From: JBBWZH01 sp035544115
Lineage (GTDB): Bacteria > Actinomycetota > Actinomycetes > Mycobacteriales > CADCTP01
DNA length: 64,000 bases
Direction: 5' to 3'
Assembly (NCBI GenBank): GCA_963714145.1
Contig: OY970235.1
Location: 1,426,001 to 1,490,000 of the forward strand
Of this stretch, positions 38,952 through 48,757 are shown one piece after another. The notes below the pieces were generated by a model. The model did no database searches and had not been told where the DNA came from. It saw only the letters and a program-made list of their open reading frames with translations. The stretch's first letter is position 1. Every line of letters begins with the position of its first letter. The position numbers and the translations under genes are program-made.

Positions 38952-40671
38952 GCCCACCGACCGGCCCGCCCGCCCGCCGGCCAGGCCGGGCCGGGCCGGC
39001 CCGGCGCACCGCGACCAGCCGGCTGCCCGCGCGGGCCGGCCCGGCAGGCCCGGCCAGGGCCGCGGCGCGGCCAGCGGCCGGGACGGCGCCGCGGCCGCTC
39101 GTACCGGTCGGGACGCCAGGCCCGACCGGGATCCCGATGCCGGTCGCGGTGCCGGTCGGAACCCGGGCTCCAGCGCTGGCCGCGACCCGGGTTCGGCCGG
39201 GCGGCAGCGCGCGGCGGAGCCGGCGGACCCGGCCCGGCGCGCGGCGGTGGACCTGCTCGGGGCGGTGCGCGAGCGGGCCGCGTACGCGAACCTGGCCCTG
39301 CCGGCACTGCTGCGCGAGCGCCGGCTGAGCGGGCGGGACGCGGCGTTCGCCACCGAGCTGAGCTACGGCACCCTGCGCGCGCAGGGCACGCTGGACGCGA
39401 TCATCGCCCGGGCCGCCGGCCGTCCGGCGGCCGAGATCGACCCGCCGGTGCTGGACGTGCTGCGGCTCGGCGCGTACCAGCTGTTGCGGACCCGGGTGCC
39501 GGCGCACGCGGCGGTCTCGGCCACGGTCGCGCTGGCCCGCGCGGCGGTCGGGCCGCGCCCGGTCGGGTTCGTCAACGCGGTGCTGCGCCGGGTCGCCGAG
39601 CGGGACGAGGACGCCTGGCTGGCCGCCGTCGCCCCGCCGTACGAGGCCGACCCGGTCGGCAACCTCGCGGTCCGGCATGCCCACCCGCAGTGGATCGTGG
39701 CCGCGTTCGCCGACGCGCTCGGCGGCGACCTGGCCGCGGCCGCCGGCGCGCTGGCCGCCGACAACGACCGCCCCGAGCTGCACCTGGTCGCCCGGCCGGG
39801 CCGGATCGACCGGGCCACCCTGGCCGAGGAGTCCGGCGGCGAGCCCGGCCGCTGGTCGCCCTACGCGGTCCGGCTCCCGGACGGTGGCGATCCGGGCGCG
39901 CTGGCCGCGGTCCGGGACGGCCGCGGCGCGGTCCAGGACGAGGGCAGCCAGCTGTGCGCGATCGCCGCCGTCACCGCGCCGGTCGAGGGTCGGGACGAGC
40001 GTTGGCTCGATCTCTGCGCCGGCCCCGGCGGCAAGGCCGCCCTCCTCGGCGCCCTCGCCGCGCTCCGCCCCGCCGCGCCTGCCGCCGCGACGCCGGCCGC
40101 GGCTACGCCGGCCGACGCCCCGCCCGCGGGCGCCCCACCCGCCACCGCCGAGCCTGCCGCCGCCGAGCCTGCCGGCGCCGGCCCGCACCTGCTGGCCGTC
40201 GAGCGGCAGCCGGCCCGGGCCCGGCTGGTGGCCGGAACCACGGCCGGCCTGCCGGTGTCCGTCCTGCAGGCGGACGGCACCGTGCCGGCCTGGCTGGCGG
40301 GCACGTTCGACCGGGTGCTGCTGGACGCCCCGTGCACCGGTCTCGGCGCGCTGCGCCGCCGCCCGGAGGCCCGCTGGCGCCGCCAGCCCACCGACCTGCC
40401 GCCGCTCACCGCCCTGCAGCGCAGGCTGCTGGCCGCGGCCGTCGAGGCCACCAGGCCGGGCGGGGTGTGCACCTACGTCACCTGCTCGCCGCATCTGGCC
40501 GAGACCCGCGCGGTGATCGCCGAGGCATGCCGGCGGCTGCCGGTCGAGCAGCTCGACGCCCGCCCGTTCTTCCCCGACGTGGCCGAGCTCGGCCCGGGGC
40601 CGCACGTACAACTCTGGCCGCACCGGCACGGCACCGACGCGATGTTCTGCGCGGTCCTGCGTCGCCGCTAA
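38914..40671 (+). CDS. rsmB: 16S rRNA m5C967 methyltransferase RsmB (Sun family)
   Basis: Fuses an N-terminal NusB-like RNA-binding domain (about residues 105-230) to a SAM-dependent methylase. SAM motif I is LDLCAGPGGKAALLGAL, with VLLDAPCTGLGALRRRPE and the second Cys in YVTCSPHLAET. The first 100 residues are Arg/Gly/Pro/Ala low complexity. A second low-complexity Ala/Pro insert of about 40 residues (bases 40060-40185) splits motif I from HLLAVERQPARARL. The start is uncertain: GTG 38914 overlaps fmt by 38 bases, TTG 38944 by 8. 585 residues against about 450 in relatives. Confidence 0.9.
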   Translation: MAPAPAPAPTLAEPTDRPARPPARPGRAGPAHRDQPAARAGRPGRPGQGRGAASGRDGAAAARTGRDARPDRDPDAGRGAGRNPGSSAGRDPGSAGRQRAAEPADPARRAAVDLLGAVRERAAYANLALPALLRERRLSGRDAAFATELSYGTLRAQGTLDAIIARAAGRPAAEIDPPVLDVLRLGAYQLLRTRVPAHAAVSATVALARAAVGPRPVGFVNAVLRRVAERDEDAWLAAVAPPYEADPVGNLAVRHAHPQWIVAAFADALGGDLAAAAGALAADNDRPELHLVARPGRIDRATLAEESGGEPGRWSPYAVRLPDGGDPGALAAVRDGRGAVQDEGSQLCAIAAVTAPVEGRDERWLDLCAGPGGKAALLGALAALRPAAPAAATPAAATPADAPPAGAPPATAEPAAAEPAGAGPHLLAVERQPARARLVAGTTAGLPVSVLQADGTVPAWLAGTFDRVLLDAPCTGLGALRRRPEARWRRQPTDLPPLTALQRRLLAAAVEATRPGGVCTYVTCSPHLAETRAVIAEACRRLPVEQLDARPFFPDVAELGPGPHVQLWPHRHGTDAMFCAVLRRR

Positions 40672-40674
40672 GGT
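40669..40674 (+). promoter_or_regulatory. Putative -10 element for leaderless rpe
   Basis: TAAGGT, which includes the rsmB TAA stop, ends 7 bases before GTG 40682 with no ribosome binding site between. The transcript would start at the start codon. Confidence 0.4.
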
Positions 40675-40681
40675 TCGCCCC

Positions 40682-41350
40682 GTGGAGTCGCCGCCGCTGA
40701 TCGCGCCGAGCCTGCTCTCGGCGGACTACGCCCGGTTGGCCGATGCGTCGGCGGCCGTCGCGAACGCCGACTGGCTGCATGTCGACGTGATGGACAACCA
40801 CTTCGTCCCGAACCTCACGATCGGCGTACCGGTCGTGGCCGCCCTGCACAAGGCCACGTCGCTGCCGCTGGACTGCCATCTGATGATCGACGACCCGGAC
40901 CGCTGGGCCCCGCCGTACGCCGAGCTGGGCGCCCGCAACGTCACCATCCACGCCGAGGCGGCCGCCGATCCGGCCGCGCTGGCCCGCACGATCCGCTCGG
41001 CCGGCGCGCTGGCCGGCCTGGCGATCAAGCCGAACACCCCGCTCGAGCCGTACCTGGACCTGCTGCGCGGCTTCGACACCCTGCTGGTGATGACCGTCGA
41101 ACCGGGCTTCGGCGGCCAGGGGTTCATCGCCGAGGTGCTGCCCAAGGTGACCGAGGCCCGGCGCCGGGTGCAGACCGGCCACCTGACGCTGTTCATCGAG
41201 GTGGACGGCGGCATCAACGCGGACACGATCGAGCAGGCCGCCGCCGCCGGGGCGGACGTGTTCGTGGCCGGCTCCGCCGTCTACCACGCCGCCGACCCGG
41301 CCAGGGCCGTTGACGCGCTGCGCGCCAGCGCCCGCGCCGCCACCCGCTGA
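40682..41350 (+). CDS. rpe: Ribulose-phosphate 3-epimerase
   Basis: Interconverts ribulose-5-phosphate and xylulose-5-phosphate in the pentose phosphate pathway. 222 residues, TIM barrel. Starts IAPSLLSADYARL, metal site HVDVMDNHFVPNLTIG, then HLMIDDP, TVEPGFGGQGF and EVDGGIN with the phosphate site. It precedes the riboflavin genes, which consume ribulose-5-phosphate through RibB, a common actinobacterial arrangement. Confidence 0.96.
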   Translation: MESPPLIAPSLLSADYARLADASAAVANADWLHVDVMDNHFVPNLTIGVPVVAALHKATSLPLDCHLMIDDPDRWAPPYAELGARNVTIHAEAAADPAALARTIRSAGALAGLAIKPNTPLEPYLDLLRGFDTLLVMTVEPGFGGQGFIAEVLPKVTEARRRVQTGHLTLFIEVDGGINADTIEQAAAAGADVFVAGSAVYHAADPARAVDALRASARAATR

Positions 41351-41370
41351 CCTCTTTCGCGGAGCCCTGA

Positions 41371-42072
41371 ATGCCTGGCCGGCCGTATGTCGTACTCAGT
41401 TGCGCGATCTCCCTGGACGGCTATCTGGACGACGCGACGCCGCACCGGCTGATCCTGTCGAATGCCGCGGACCTGGACCGGGTGGACGCGGTCCGGGCCG
41501 GCTGCGACGCGATCATGGTCGGCGCCAACACGGTGCGCCGGGACGACCCGCGGTTGCTGATCCGGTCCGCGCGACGGCGGGCCGACCGGGTCGCCCGCGG
41601 CCTGCCGGCCAACCCGATGAAGGTCACCGTGACCCGTGGCGGCGAGCTCCCCGGCACCGCGCGGTTCTTCACCGCGGGCCCGGCGGCCAGGCTCGTCTAC
41701 TGCCCCGAATCCCGCCGGGCCGCCGTGGCGGCCCAGCTCGCCGCCGCCGACCCGGCCGAGATCGTTGGATTACCCGACCCGATCGGCCTGCGGGACGTGC
41801 TGGCCGACCTCGCCGGCCGTGGCGTCCGGCGGCTCATGGTCGAGGGCGGCAGCGGCATCCTCACCGGCTTCCTGACCGGCGCCCTGGCCGACGAACTCCA
41901 GCTCGTCATCGCCCCGTTCCTGGTCGGCGATCCGGCGGCGCCCCGGTTCGTCGGCCCCGGCCGGTTCCCGTTCGACCAGGACCGGCGGCTGTCGCTGATC
42001 GAGACCGTCCAGATGGGAGATTGCATGTTGCTCCGGTACCGGCTCCCGCCCGCCGGCGAGCACGATGGTTGA
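41371..42072 (+). CDS. RibD C-terminal type reductase (5-amino-6-ribosylamino uracil phosphate reductase)
   Basis: Dihydrofolate-reductase-fold protein of the RibD_C family, 233 residues; expected to reduce the ribosyl side chain with NADPH in riboflavin synthesis. Starts YVVLSCAISLDGYLDD, then the cofactor region AIMVGANTVRRDDP and the C-terminal MVEGGSGILTGFL. RibD is normally a fusion of deaminase and reductase. Here the two halves are separate neighbouring genes, with the deaminase start overlapping this stop by eight bases. ATG 41371. Confidence 0.88.
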   Translation: MPGRPYVVLSCAISLDGYLDDATPHRLILSNAADLDRVDAVRAGCDAIMVGANTVRRDDPRLLIRSARRRADRVARGLPANPMKVTVTRGGELPGTARFFTAGPAARLVYCPESRRAAVAAQLAAADPAEIVGLPDPIGLRDVLADLAGRGVRRLMVEGGSGILTGFLTGALADELQLVIAPFLVGDPAAPRFVGPGRFPFDQDRRLSLIETVQMGDCMLLRYRLPPAGEHDG

Positions 42073-42517
42073 GCCGGACGACCTGCACTGGCTGGCCCGG
42101 GCGATCGAGCTCTCCCGGCTGTGCGAGCCGAGCGAGACGGCGTTCTCGGTCGGCGCGGTGCTGCTGGACGCGTCCGGCCGGCAGGTCGCCGGGGGCTATT
42201 CGCGCGAGGGCGGGCAGCGCCGGCACGCCGAGGAGACAGCGCTGCGCAAGGCGGCCGAACAGGGCGCGGACGTCGCCGGCGGCACCGTCTACTCCACCAT
42301 GGAACCGTGCGGCGAGCGGGTCTCCGGGGCGGTGCCGTGCGCCGAGCTGATCCGGCGCGGCCGGCTGCGCCGGGTGGTCTACATCCTGGCCGAGCCGGAG
42401 TTCTTCGTCGTCCCGCGCGGCGCCCGGACGCTGACCGACGCCGGCATCGTGGTCTGCACCGCTGCCGAACTGGCCGCCGAGGTACGGGCGGTCAACGCCC
42501 ACCTGCTCGGTATGTGA
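42065..42517 (+). CDS. Zinc deaminase, RibD N-terminal type
   Basis: Cytidine-deaminase-fold protein of 150 residues. Zinc site: HAEETAL (His and proton-shuttling Glu) and the PCGERVSGAVPC cysteines. Position directly after the RibD_C reductase and before riboflavin synthase suggests it is the pyrimidine deaminase that acts on the GTP-derived intermediate. Sequence alone cannot exclude a general CMP/dCMP-type deaminase. It overlaps the upstream gene by eight bases, so the two are probably made together as a split RibD. Confidence 0.85.
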   Translation: MVEPDDLHWLARAIELSRLCEPSETAFSVGAVLLDASGRQVAGGYSREGGQRRHAEETALRKAAEQGADVAGGTVYSTMEPCGERVSGAVPCAELIRRGRLRRVVYILAEPEFFVVPRGARTLTDAGIVVCTAAELAAEVRAVNAHLLGM

Positions 42518-42603
42518 TCCTCCTGCCGTACGCGATGCTGAGCTTGCCCAGCCGGGCCTGGATGTCCGGATAATTGCCCGACCTGGACGGAAGGGGATGC
42601 TAG

Positions 42604-43221
42604 GTGTTTACCGGGATCGTTGAGGAGCTGGGCGAGGTCACCGCGGTGGAGGATCTCGGGGCGGCGGCCCGGTTGGCGGTGCAGGGGCCCGTCGTCGCCG
42701 GGGACGCCGAGCCAGGCGCGTCGATCTCGGTGAACGGCGTCTGCCTGACCGTGGTCGACGCCGACCGGGTCGGCGGCGGGCTGACCTTCGACGTGATGCG
42801 CGAGACGCTGGACCGTTCGTCCCTCGGCGTGCTCAGGGCCGGCGCCGCGGTGAATCTGGAGCGGGCGGCCACGCTGGCCAGCCGGCTCGGCGGGCACCTG
42901 GTGCAGGGCCACGTGGACGGCGTCGGCCAGATCCTGGCCCGCAGCCCGGACGAGCACTGGGAGCTGATCACGATCGGGCTGCCACCGCAGCTGGGCCGGT
43001 ACGTGGTGGAGAAGGGTTCGATCGCGGTCGACGGGGTGAGCCTGACCGTGGTCTCGGTGACTGCCGAGTCGTTCACGGTGAGCCTGATCCCGACCACGCT
43101 GCGGGTGACCACGTTCGGCTCGAAGGCGATCGGGGATCCGGTCAACCTGGAAGTCGACGTGATCGCCAAGTACGTCGAGAAGCTGCTACCGCCCGCGTCC
43201 GCCGACCACCCGACTGGGTGA
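42604..43221 (+). CDS. ribE: Riboflavin synthase
   Basis: Dismutates two lumazines into riboflavin and a pyrimidine. 205 residues made of two homologous beta-barrels: MFTGIVEELGEV and SVNGVCLTVVD in the first, HLVQGHVDGVG and AVDGVSLTVVS in the second. The start is GTG 42604 after GGAAGGGGATGCTAG. It follows the split RibD genes and precedes the FMN riboswitch. Confidence 0.95.
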   Translation: MFTGIVEELGEVTAVEDLGAAARLAVQGPVVAGDAEPGASISVNGVCLTVVDADRVGGGLTFDVMRETLDRSSLGVLRAGAAVNLERAATLASRLGGHLVQGHVDGVGQILARSPDEHWELITIGLPPQLGRYVVEKGSIAVDGVSLTVVSVTAESFTVSLIPTTLRVTTFGSKAIGDPVNLEVDVIAKYVEKLLPPASADHPTG

Positions 43222-43290
43222 TCAACACCTCTACCGGGTGGCCGTCGCCGCCAGGTGGGTTGGCGTGTCAAACTCGATGCGGAAGCTCGA

Positions 43291-43416
43291 CGCGCTCCGG
43301 GGTCGGTGAAATTCCGAACCGGCGGTAATAGTCCGCGACCCGCTCGCTGCCAGCGAGCGGTTGACCTGGTGGAACTCCAGGACCGACGGTCAAAGTCCGG
43401 ATGGGAGGAAGCGCGC
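43291..43416 (+). ncRNA. FMN riboswitch (RFN element)
   Basis: Contains the conserved aptamer blocks in order: GGGTCGGTGAAATTCCGAACC, GGCGGTAATAGTCCGCGACC, a variable stem, GGAACTCCAGGACCGACGGT, CAAAGTCCGGATGGGAGGA. The closing stem is CGCGC (43291) with GCGCG (43411-43415). FMN binding turns down the downstream ribAB gene. About 110 bases separate it from the start codon. Confidence 0.95.
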
Positions 43417-43455
43417 GGGTGCGGCCTGGCCGCGGGCCCCTGCCTGCGGCTGTTG

Positions 43456-43523
43456 CTCCTGCGCCGCCGGCTGCCCGGCCGGCGCCCATCGCCTCACCGG
43501 AGACGGCGAGGCGATGGAGAGGA
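43456..43523 (+). promoter_or_regulatory. Expression platform of the FMN riboswitch
   Basis: A perfect 10-bp hairpin (43486-43495 with 43508-43517, arms starting CCATCGCCTC) sits just before the ribosome binding site AGAGGA (43518-43523). Upstream CTCCT (43456-43460) can pair with AGGAG of that site. This suggests control of translation start rather than termination; the switching model is inferred. Confidence 0.45.
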
Positions 43524-43529
43524 GACACG

Positions 43530-44834
<1,305 letters not shown>

Positions 44835-44900
44835 GTACCCACTGACACAGCGGGGCCCCACCGATGTCGCGGGGCACAGTGGTAGCAGGATGTCGGCCGG

Positions 44901-44925
44901 GCCGGCGGGAGCAGCTCCCGCCGGC
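44901..44925 (+). terminator. Strong hairpin between ribAB and ribH
   Basis: Arms GCCGGCGGGAG (44901-44911) and CTCCCGCCGGC (44915-44925) pair perfectly around CAG, 66 bases after the ribAB stop. It may terminate or attenuate transcription into ribH, or protect the ribAB mRNA end. Confidence 0.5.
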
Positions 44926-45018
44926 CGGTCGCCCCGGCGGCCACCGAACCGGCCGCCCCGGGTGGCCGCGCACCGGCCGCCGCGGCGGCCACCCGCTCCG
45001 GCGGGGAAGGGAGCGAGG

Positions 45019-45513
45019 ATGAGCGGCGAGGGACGGCCGGACTCCGACGTGGTGGACGCCACCGGGCTGCGGCTGGGCATGGTCTCCACCCGGTGGCACC
45101 GGGAGATCACCGATCTGCTGCAGGACCGGGCACTGGCCGCGGCGAAGGCGTGCGGGGTGACCGACCCGGTGGTGGTCCGGGTGGCCGGCGCGGTCGAGCT
45201 GCCGGTGATCTGCCAGGAGCTGGCCCGCCGGCTGGACGCGGTGGTCGCGCTCGGCGTGGTCATCCGCGGCGGGACCCCCCATTTCGAGTACGTCTGCGAC
45301 GCGGTGACCGCCGGGCTGACCCGGGTCGGGCTGGACGAGGGCACCCCGATCGGCAACGGCGTGCTGACCTGTGACACGGTGGAACAGGCGACGGACCGGG
45401 CCGGCGGGCCGGGCAGCCGGGAGGACAAGGGCTGGGAGGCCACCGTGGCGGCGCTGGACACCGCCCTGGTGCTGCGGGCCCTGCGTCAGCCGGGCGGCCA
45501 CACCGGGTTCTGA
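45019..45513 (+). CDS. ribH: 6,7-dimethyl-8-ribityllumazine synthase
   Basis: Joins DHBP with the ribitylaminouracil to form lumazine, the riboflavin synthase substrate. 164 residues, icosahedral-capsid family. Conserved RVAGAVELPVICQ, VVIRGGTPHFEYVCD with the catalytic His, and PIGNGVLTCDT. ATG 45019 follows GGGAAGGGAGCGAGG. Riboflavin genes continue from here to hisG; no hisE lies between them. Confidence 0.95.
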   Translation: MSGEGRPDSDVVDATGLRLGMVSTRWHREITDLLQDRALAAAKACGVTDPVVVRVAGAVELPVICQELARRLDAVVALGVVIRGGTPHFEYVCDAVTAGLTRVGLDEGTPIGNGVLTCDTVEQATDRAGGPGSREDKGWEATVAALDTALVLRALRQPGGHTGF

Positions 45514-45567
45514 CCGCCGCCGCTGGAGAACCGGCCGTCGGAGGCCGGCCCGTCGAAAGGCCCGCCC

Positions 45568-46443
45568 GTGCTGTCGCTGGTGCTGCCCAAGGGGTCGCTG
45601 GAGAAGGCCACCCTCGACCTGTTCGACGCGGCCGACCTTGCCGTCCGGCGCGGGTCGGACCGCGACTACCACGCCGCGATCGACGATCCGCGGATCGACC
45701 GGGTCCGGTTCCTGCGCCCGCAGGAGATCCCGCAGTACGTCGAGCAGGGCCTGTTCGATGTCGGCATCACCGGCCGCGACTGGATCACCGAGACCGACGC
45801 GGACGTGGTCCCGCTGTCCGAGCTGCAGTACAGCCGGGCCACCGCGCAGCCGGTCCGGGTGGTGCTCGCGGTGCCGAAGGAGGCGCCCTGGCAGGCCGCG
45901 GCCGACCTGCCCGAGGGCGTCCGGATCTCCACCGAGTTCCCGTCGCTGACCCGCCGGTACCTCGAGCGGCACGGGGTCAAGGCGGTGGTCGTCCCCTCGT
46001 ACGGGGCGACCGAGGCCAAGGTGCCCGACATCGTGGACGCGATCGTCGACCTCACCGAGACCGGCTCCTCGCTGCGCAAGAACGGGCTGCGCATCCTGGA
46101 TACGCTGTTGACCAGCTACACCGAGCTGGTGGCGAACCGGGCCGCGTACGGCGAACCGGCCAAGCGGGCCGCGATGGAGGACGTCGCGCTGCTGCTGCGC
46201 GGCGCGATCCTGGCCCGCCAGCACGTGCTGGTGAAGCTGAACGTGGCCGCCGCCGACCTGTCCGGGGTGCTCGCCGTGATGCCGGCCGCCACCTCACCGA
46301 CGCTGATGCCGCTGGCGTCCGGGCAGCACTCGGCGGTGGAGGCGGTGGTGCCCAAGACCGGGGTCAACACGCTGATCCCGGCGTTGAAGGCGGCCGGCGC
46401 CTTCGACATCCTCGAACTGCCCATCTCCAAGATCGTCGGGTAG
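45568..46443 (+). CDS. hisG: ATP phosphoribosyltransferase, long form
   Basis: First enzyme of histidine synthesis, feedback-inhibited by histidine. 291 residues, the long type with a C-terminal regulatory ACT-like domain (VAAADLSGVLAVMPAATSPTL). Catalytic part: LPKGSLEKATLDLF, GLFDVGITGRDWI, and the PRPP region DAIVDLTETGSSLRKNGLR. GTG 45568 after GAAAGGCCC. In many actinobacteria hisE lies immediately upstream; here the 54-base gap after ribH has no such gene. Confidence 0.96.
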   Translation: MLSLVLPKGSLEKATLDLFDAADLAVRRGSDRDYHAAIDDPRIDRVRFLRPQEIPQYVEQGLFDVGITGRDWITETDADVVPLSELQYSRATAQPVRVVLAVPKEAPWQAAADLPEGVRISTEFPSLTRRYLERHGVKAVVVPSYGATEAKVPDIVDAIVDLTETGSSLRKNGLRILDTLLTSYTELVANRAAYGEPAKRAAMEDVALLLRGAILARQHVLVKLNVAAADLSGVLAVMPAATSPTLMPLASGQHSAVEAVVPKTGVNTLIPALKAAGAFDILELPISKIVG

Positions 46444-46451
46444 CGCCGGCG

Positions 46452-46997
46452 ATGACCGATCCGGGACGGGCCGAGCAGCCGGCCGGGGCGGGTCCGCCGG
46501 CACCGGTGCCGGCCGCGGCCGGCGGGCCGACCGGCGGCGCGGGCGAGGTGCGGGCCCGGCCGGAACGGCTGCGCCGCTGGTCGGCGCTGGTGGCCGGCGC
46601 GCTGGTGCTGATCTCGGCGGTGGTCACGCTGGTGTCCAGCCAGGCCTCGAACGGGGAGCGGTTCGGCGCCCCGGACCGGATCGCGCTGTTCGGCATCGGC
46701 CTGCTGCTCGCCGCCGGGGTGCTGCAGCTGCGCCGGCCGGCCCTGGTGGCCGACCAGCGCGGGCTGCGGGTGCGCAATCTGGGCGGCGAGCGGGCGGTGC
46801 CGTGGGAGCTGGTCCGCGCGATCTCGGTGCCCGGCCGGGCGCTGTGGGCCCAGCTGGAACTGGTGGACGACGAGACCGTGCCGCTGCTGGCCGTTCAGGT
46901 GGCCGACGGCGACCGGACGGTCGCCACGGTCCGGGCGCTGCGCGACCTGCTGACCAGGTACGGCCCGGCCGCCGGTCAGCCCCCGGCCGTCGGGTGA
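46452..46997 (+). CDS. PH-domain-like small membrane protein
   Basis: 181 residues: a Pro/Ala/Gly-rich N-terminus (1 to about 35), two hydrophobic helices at about residues 45-62 and 75-93, then a cytosolic domain with VADQRGLRVRNLGGERAVPWELVRAISVP typical of bacterial PH-like (DUF2581-type) proteins that follow hisG in actinomycetes. No enzymatic function is suggested. ATG 46452 lies eight bases after hisG, so the two are likely co-transcribed. Confidence 0.75.
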   Translation: MTDPGRAEQPAGAGPPAPVPAAAGGPTGGAGEVRARPERLRRWSALVAGALVLISAVVTLVSSQASNGERFGAPDRIALFGIGLLLAAGVLQLRRPALVADQRGLRVRNLGGERAVPWELVRAISVPGRALWAQLELVDDETVPLLAVQVADGDRTVATVRALRDLLTRYGPAAGQPPAVG

Positions 46998-47307
46998 GCC
47001 GGGGCGGCACCCTCGCGCAGGGTAAACACGCCATTTGTTCCGGGTGACTGCTATCCTCGACGCGCGACCGGCTCCCGCCACCCAGCGGGAGCGTGCAAGA
47101 GGAGCCTCGCTCCCACCCGATCCGCCCTCGGGCGGCCGGGTCCGGTCCGCCCCGGTGGTCTTCCACCGGGGTGTGTGGTGTTGTGGCCGCCTGGCCCCGG
47201 CATCCTGACCGGTCGAGTGTGGCCCCGCGAGCAGTGGCTTGCGGGGCTCTCGTCGTTTCGGCGAGTGCCCCGCGGTACGGCCGCCATCCAGCTCACAAGG
47301 AGGCCCC
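46998..47307 (+). promoter_or_regulatory. Promoter and structured leader of infC-rpmI-rplT
   Basis: No gene. TATCCT near 47052 is a possible -10. The following leader of about 250 bases has several stems, the clearest being CCCCGGTGG-TCTT-CCACCGGGG (47150-47171), and CCCCGCGAGC/GCTTGCGGGG pairing around 47223-47248. The length and folding fit an autogenously controlled infC operon, but I do not match it to a specific known leader family. Confidence 0.5.
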
Positions 47308-47904
47308 ATTAGCAATAGCAACGAGCCCCGGATCAACGACCGGATCCGCGTCCCGGACGTGCGACTCGTCGGTCCCGAGGGTGAGCAGGTCGGCATCGTG
47401 CGCATCGAGGATGCGCTACGGCTGGCCCAGGAGGCTGGTCTCGACCTGGTCGAGGTGGCCCCGATGGCCCGTCCGCCGGTCTGCAAGCTCATGGACTACG
47501 GCAAGTTCAAGTACGAGAGCGCGCAGAAGGCGCGTGAGGCACGTCGCAACCAGACGCTCACCGTCATCAAAGAGATGAAACTCCGGCCGAAGATCGACCC
47601 GCACGACTACGCGACCAAGAAGGGTCACGTCGAGCGGTTCCTCAAGCAGGGCGACAAGGTCAAGGTCACGATCATGTTCCGGGGGCGCGAGCAGTCGCGG
47701 CCGGAGCTCGGGTTCCGGCTTCTCCAGCGGCTGGCGGACGACGTCATCGAACTTGGTTTCGTCGAATCGCCGGCCCGGCAGGACGGCCGGAATATGATCA
47801 TGGTGATGGCCCCGCATAAAAGCGCCAAACCCGTGAGGGCAAGGACCGCCGCCGTATCCGACCCAGCCGTTGACGGCGCCGAAAGCGCCGACAGCGTCGG
47901 CTGA
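47308..47904 (+). CDS. infC: Translation initiation factor IF-3, ATT start
   Basis: Prevents premature subunit joining and checks the start codon. The protein begins ISNSNEPRINDRIRVPDVRLVG in frame right after AAGGAGGCCCC, so the start is ATT 47308, the rare codon that lets IF-3 repress its own mRNA, as known in E. coli. Domains: N-terminal (VRLVGPEGEQVGIV, DLVEVAP) and C-terminal (KLRPKIDPHDYATKKGHVERFL, RGREQSRPELG). 198 residues with a 25-residue Ala/Ser-rich tail. An upstream ATG-started frame from 47239 lacks a ribosome binding site and runs through the leader. Confidence 0.96.
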   Translation: MSNSNEPRINDRIRVPDVRLVGPEGEQVGIVRIEDALRLAQEAGLDLVEVAPMARPPVCKLMDYGKFKYESAQKAREARRNQTLTVIKEMKLRPKIDPHDYATKKGHVERFLKQGDKVKVTIMFRGREQSRPELGFRLLQRLADDVIELGFVESPARQDGRNMIMVMAPHKSAKPVRARTAAVSDPAVDGAESADSVG

Positions 47905-47963
47905 GCCCCCGGACGATGCTGGGCCGACCCCGGTCCAGCCCGTCCCCTGAAGGAAGACGAACC

Positions 47964-48158
47964 ATGCCCAAGAACAAGACGCACAGTGGCGCTTCGAAGC
48001 GTTTCCGGCTGACCGGCTCCGGCAAGGTCGTCCGGCAGCGCGCGAACCGCCAGCACCGCTTCGAGCACAAGCCCAGCACGCAGACCCGCCGCCTGGACGG
48101 CACGGTGGTCGTGTCCCGCGCGGACGCCCGCAAGGTTCGGCGCCTGCTCGGCAAGTAG
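47964..48158 (+). CDS. rpmI: 50S ribosomal protein L35
   Basis: 64 residues, starting MPKNKTHSGASKRF, with the typical basic TGSGKVVRQRANRQHRFEHK. ATG 47964 has GAAGGA about eight bases upstream. Second gene of the infC-rpmI-rplT operon. Confidence 0.97.
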   Translation: MPKNKTHSGASKRFRLTGSGKVVRQRANRQHRFEHKPSTQTRRLDGTVVVSRADARKVRRLLGK

Positions 48159-48168
48159 CGATCTGGAC

Positions 48169-48201
48169 GCAGGCCGACTGACCCCTCCCCACTCGGCCTG
48201 C
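48169..48201 (+). terminator. Hairpin between rpmI and rplT
   Basis: Arms GCAGGCCGA (48169-48177) and TCGGCCTGC (48193-48201) with a 15-base pyrimidine-rich loop, ten bases after the rpmI stop. It could be an mRNA processing or attenuation structure rather than a full terminator, because rplT follows. Confidence 0.4.
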
Positions 48202-48307
48202 TCGACCATGTCTGCCGCCGGTGCGACCCGGCGGCCGGGGAACGCGGATGGACGCAGCCCGGGGCCTGATCCGGTGCGGCGCTTGAAAACGAAGGACAGG
48301 TACACCC

Positions 48308-48685
48308 GTGGCACGCGTGAAGCGAGCGGTCAACGCCCAGAAGAAGCGCCGGAGCACGCTCGCGGCGGCGAGCGGCTACCGCGGTCAGCGGTCCCGCCTC
48401 TACCGCAAGGCCAAGGAGCAGTTGCTGCACTCGGCGACGTACTCCTACCGCGACCGCAAGGCGCGCAAGGGCGACTTCCGGCAGCTGTGGATCACCCGGA
48501 TCAATGCGGCGGCCCGGGCCAACGGCATGACGTACAACCGGTTCGTGCAGGGGCTGAAGGCGGCCGGTGTGGAGGTCGACCGCAAGGTGCTGGCCGACAT
48601 CGCGGTGACCGACCCGGCCGCGTTCAGCACGCTCGTGCAGACCGCGCGGACCGCGCTGCCGGCGGCCGGCGAGAGCGCGGCCTGA
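48308..48685 (+). CDS. rplT: 50S ribosomal protein L20
   Basis: 125 residues; N-terminal basic tail ARVKRAVNAQKKRRSTLAAASGYRGQRSRLYRKAKEQ and the conserved WITRINAAARANGMTYNRFV. GTG 48308 has GAAGGACAGG upstream. It binds 23S rRNA early in assembly and in some bacteria represses this operon. Confidence 0.97.
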   Translation: MARVKRAVNAQKKRRSTLAAASGYRGQRSRLYRKAKEQLLHSATYSYRDRKARKGDFRQLWITRINAAARANGMTYNRFVQGLKAAGVEVDRKVLADIAVTDPAAFSTLVQTARTALPAAGESAA

Positions 48686-48757
48686 CCGCACCGCATGCCA
48701 TGATCACGGGGTCATGATCACGGTGCTGGTCCGGCGCGCGGCCGGGCGGGGGCGGCG

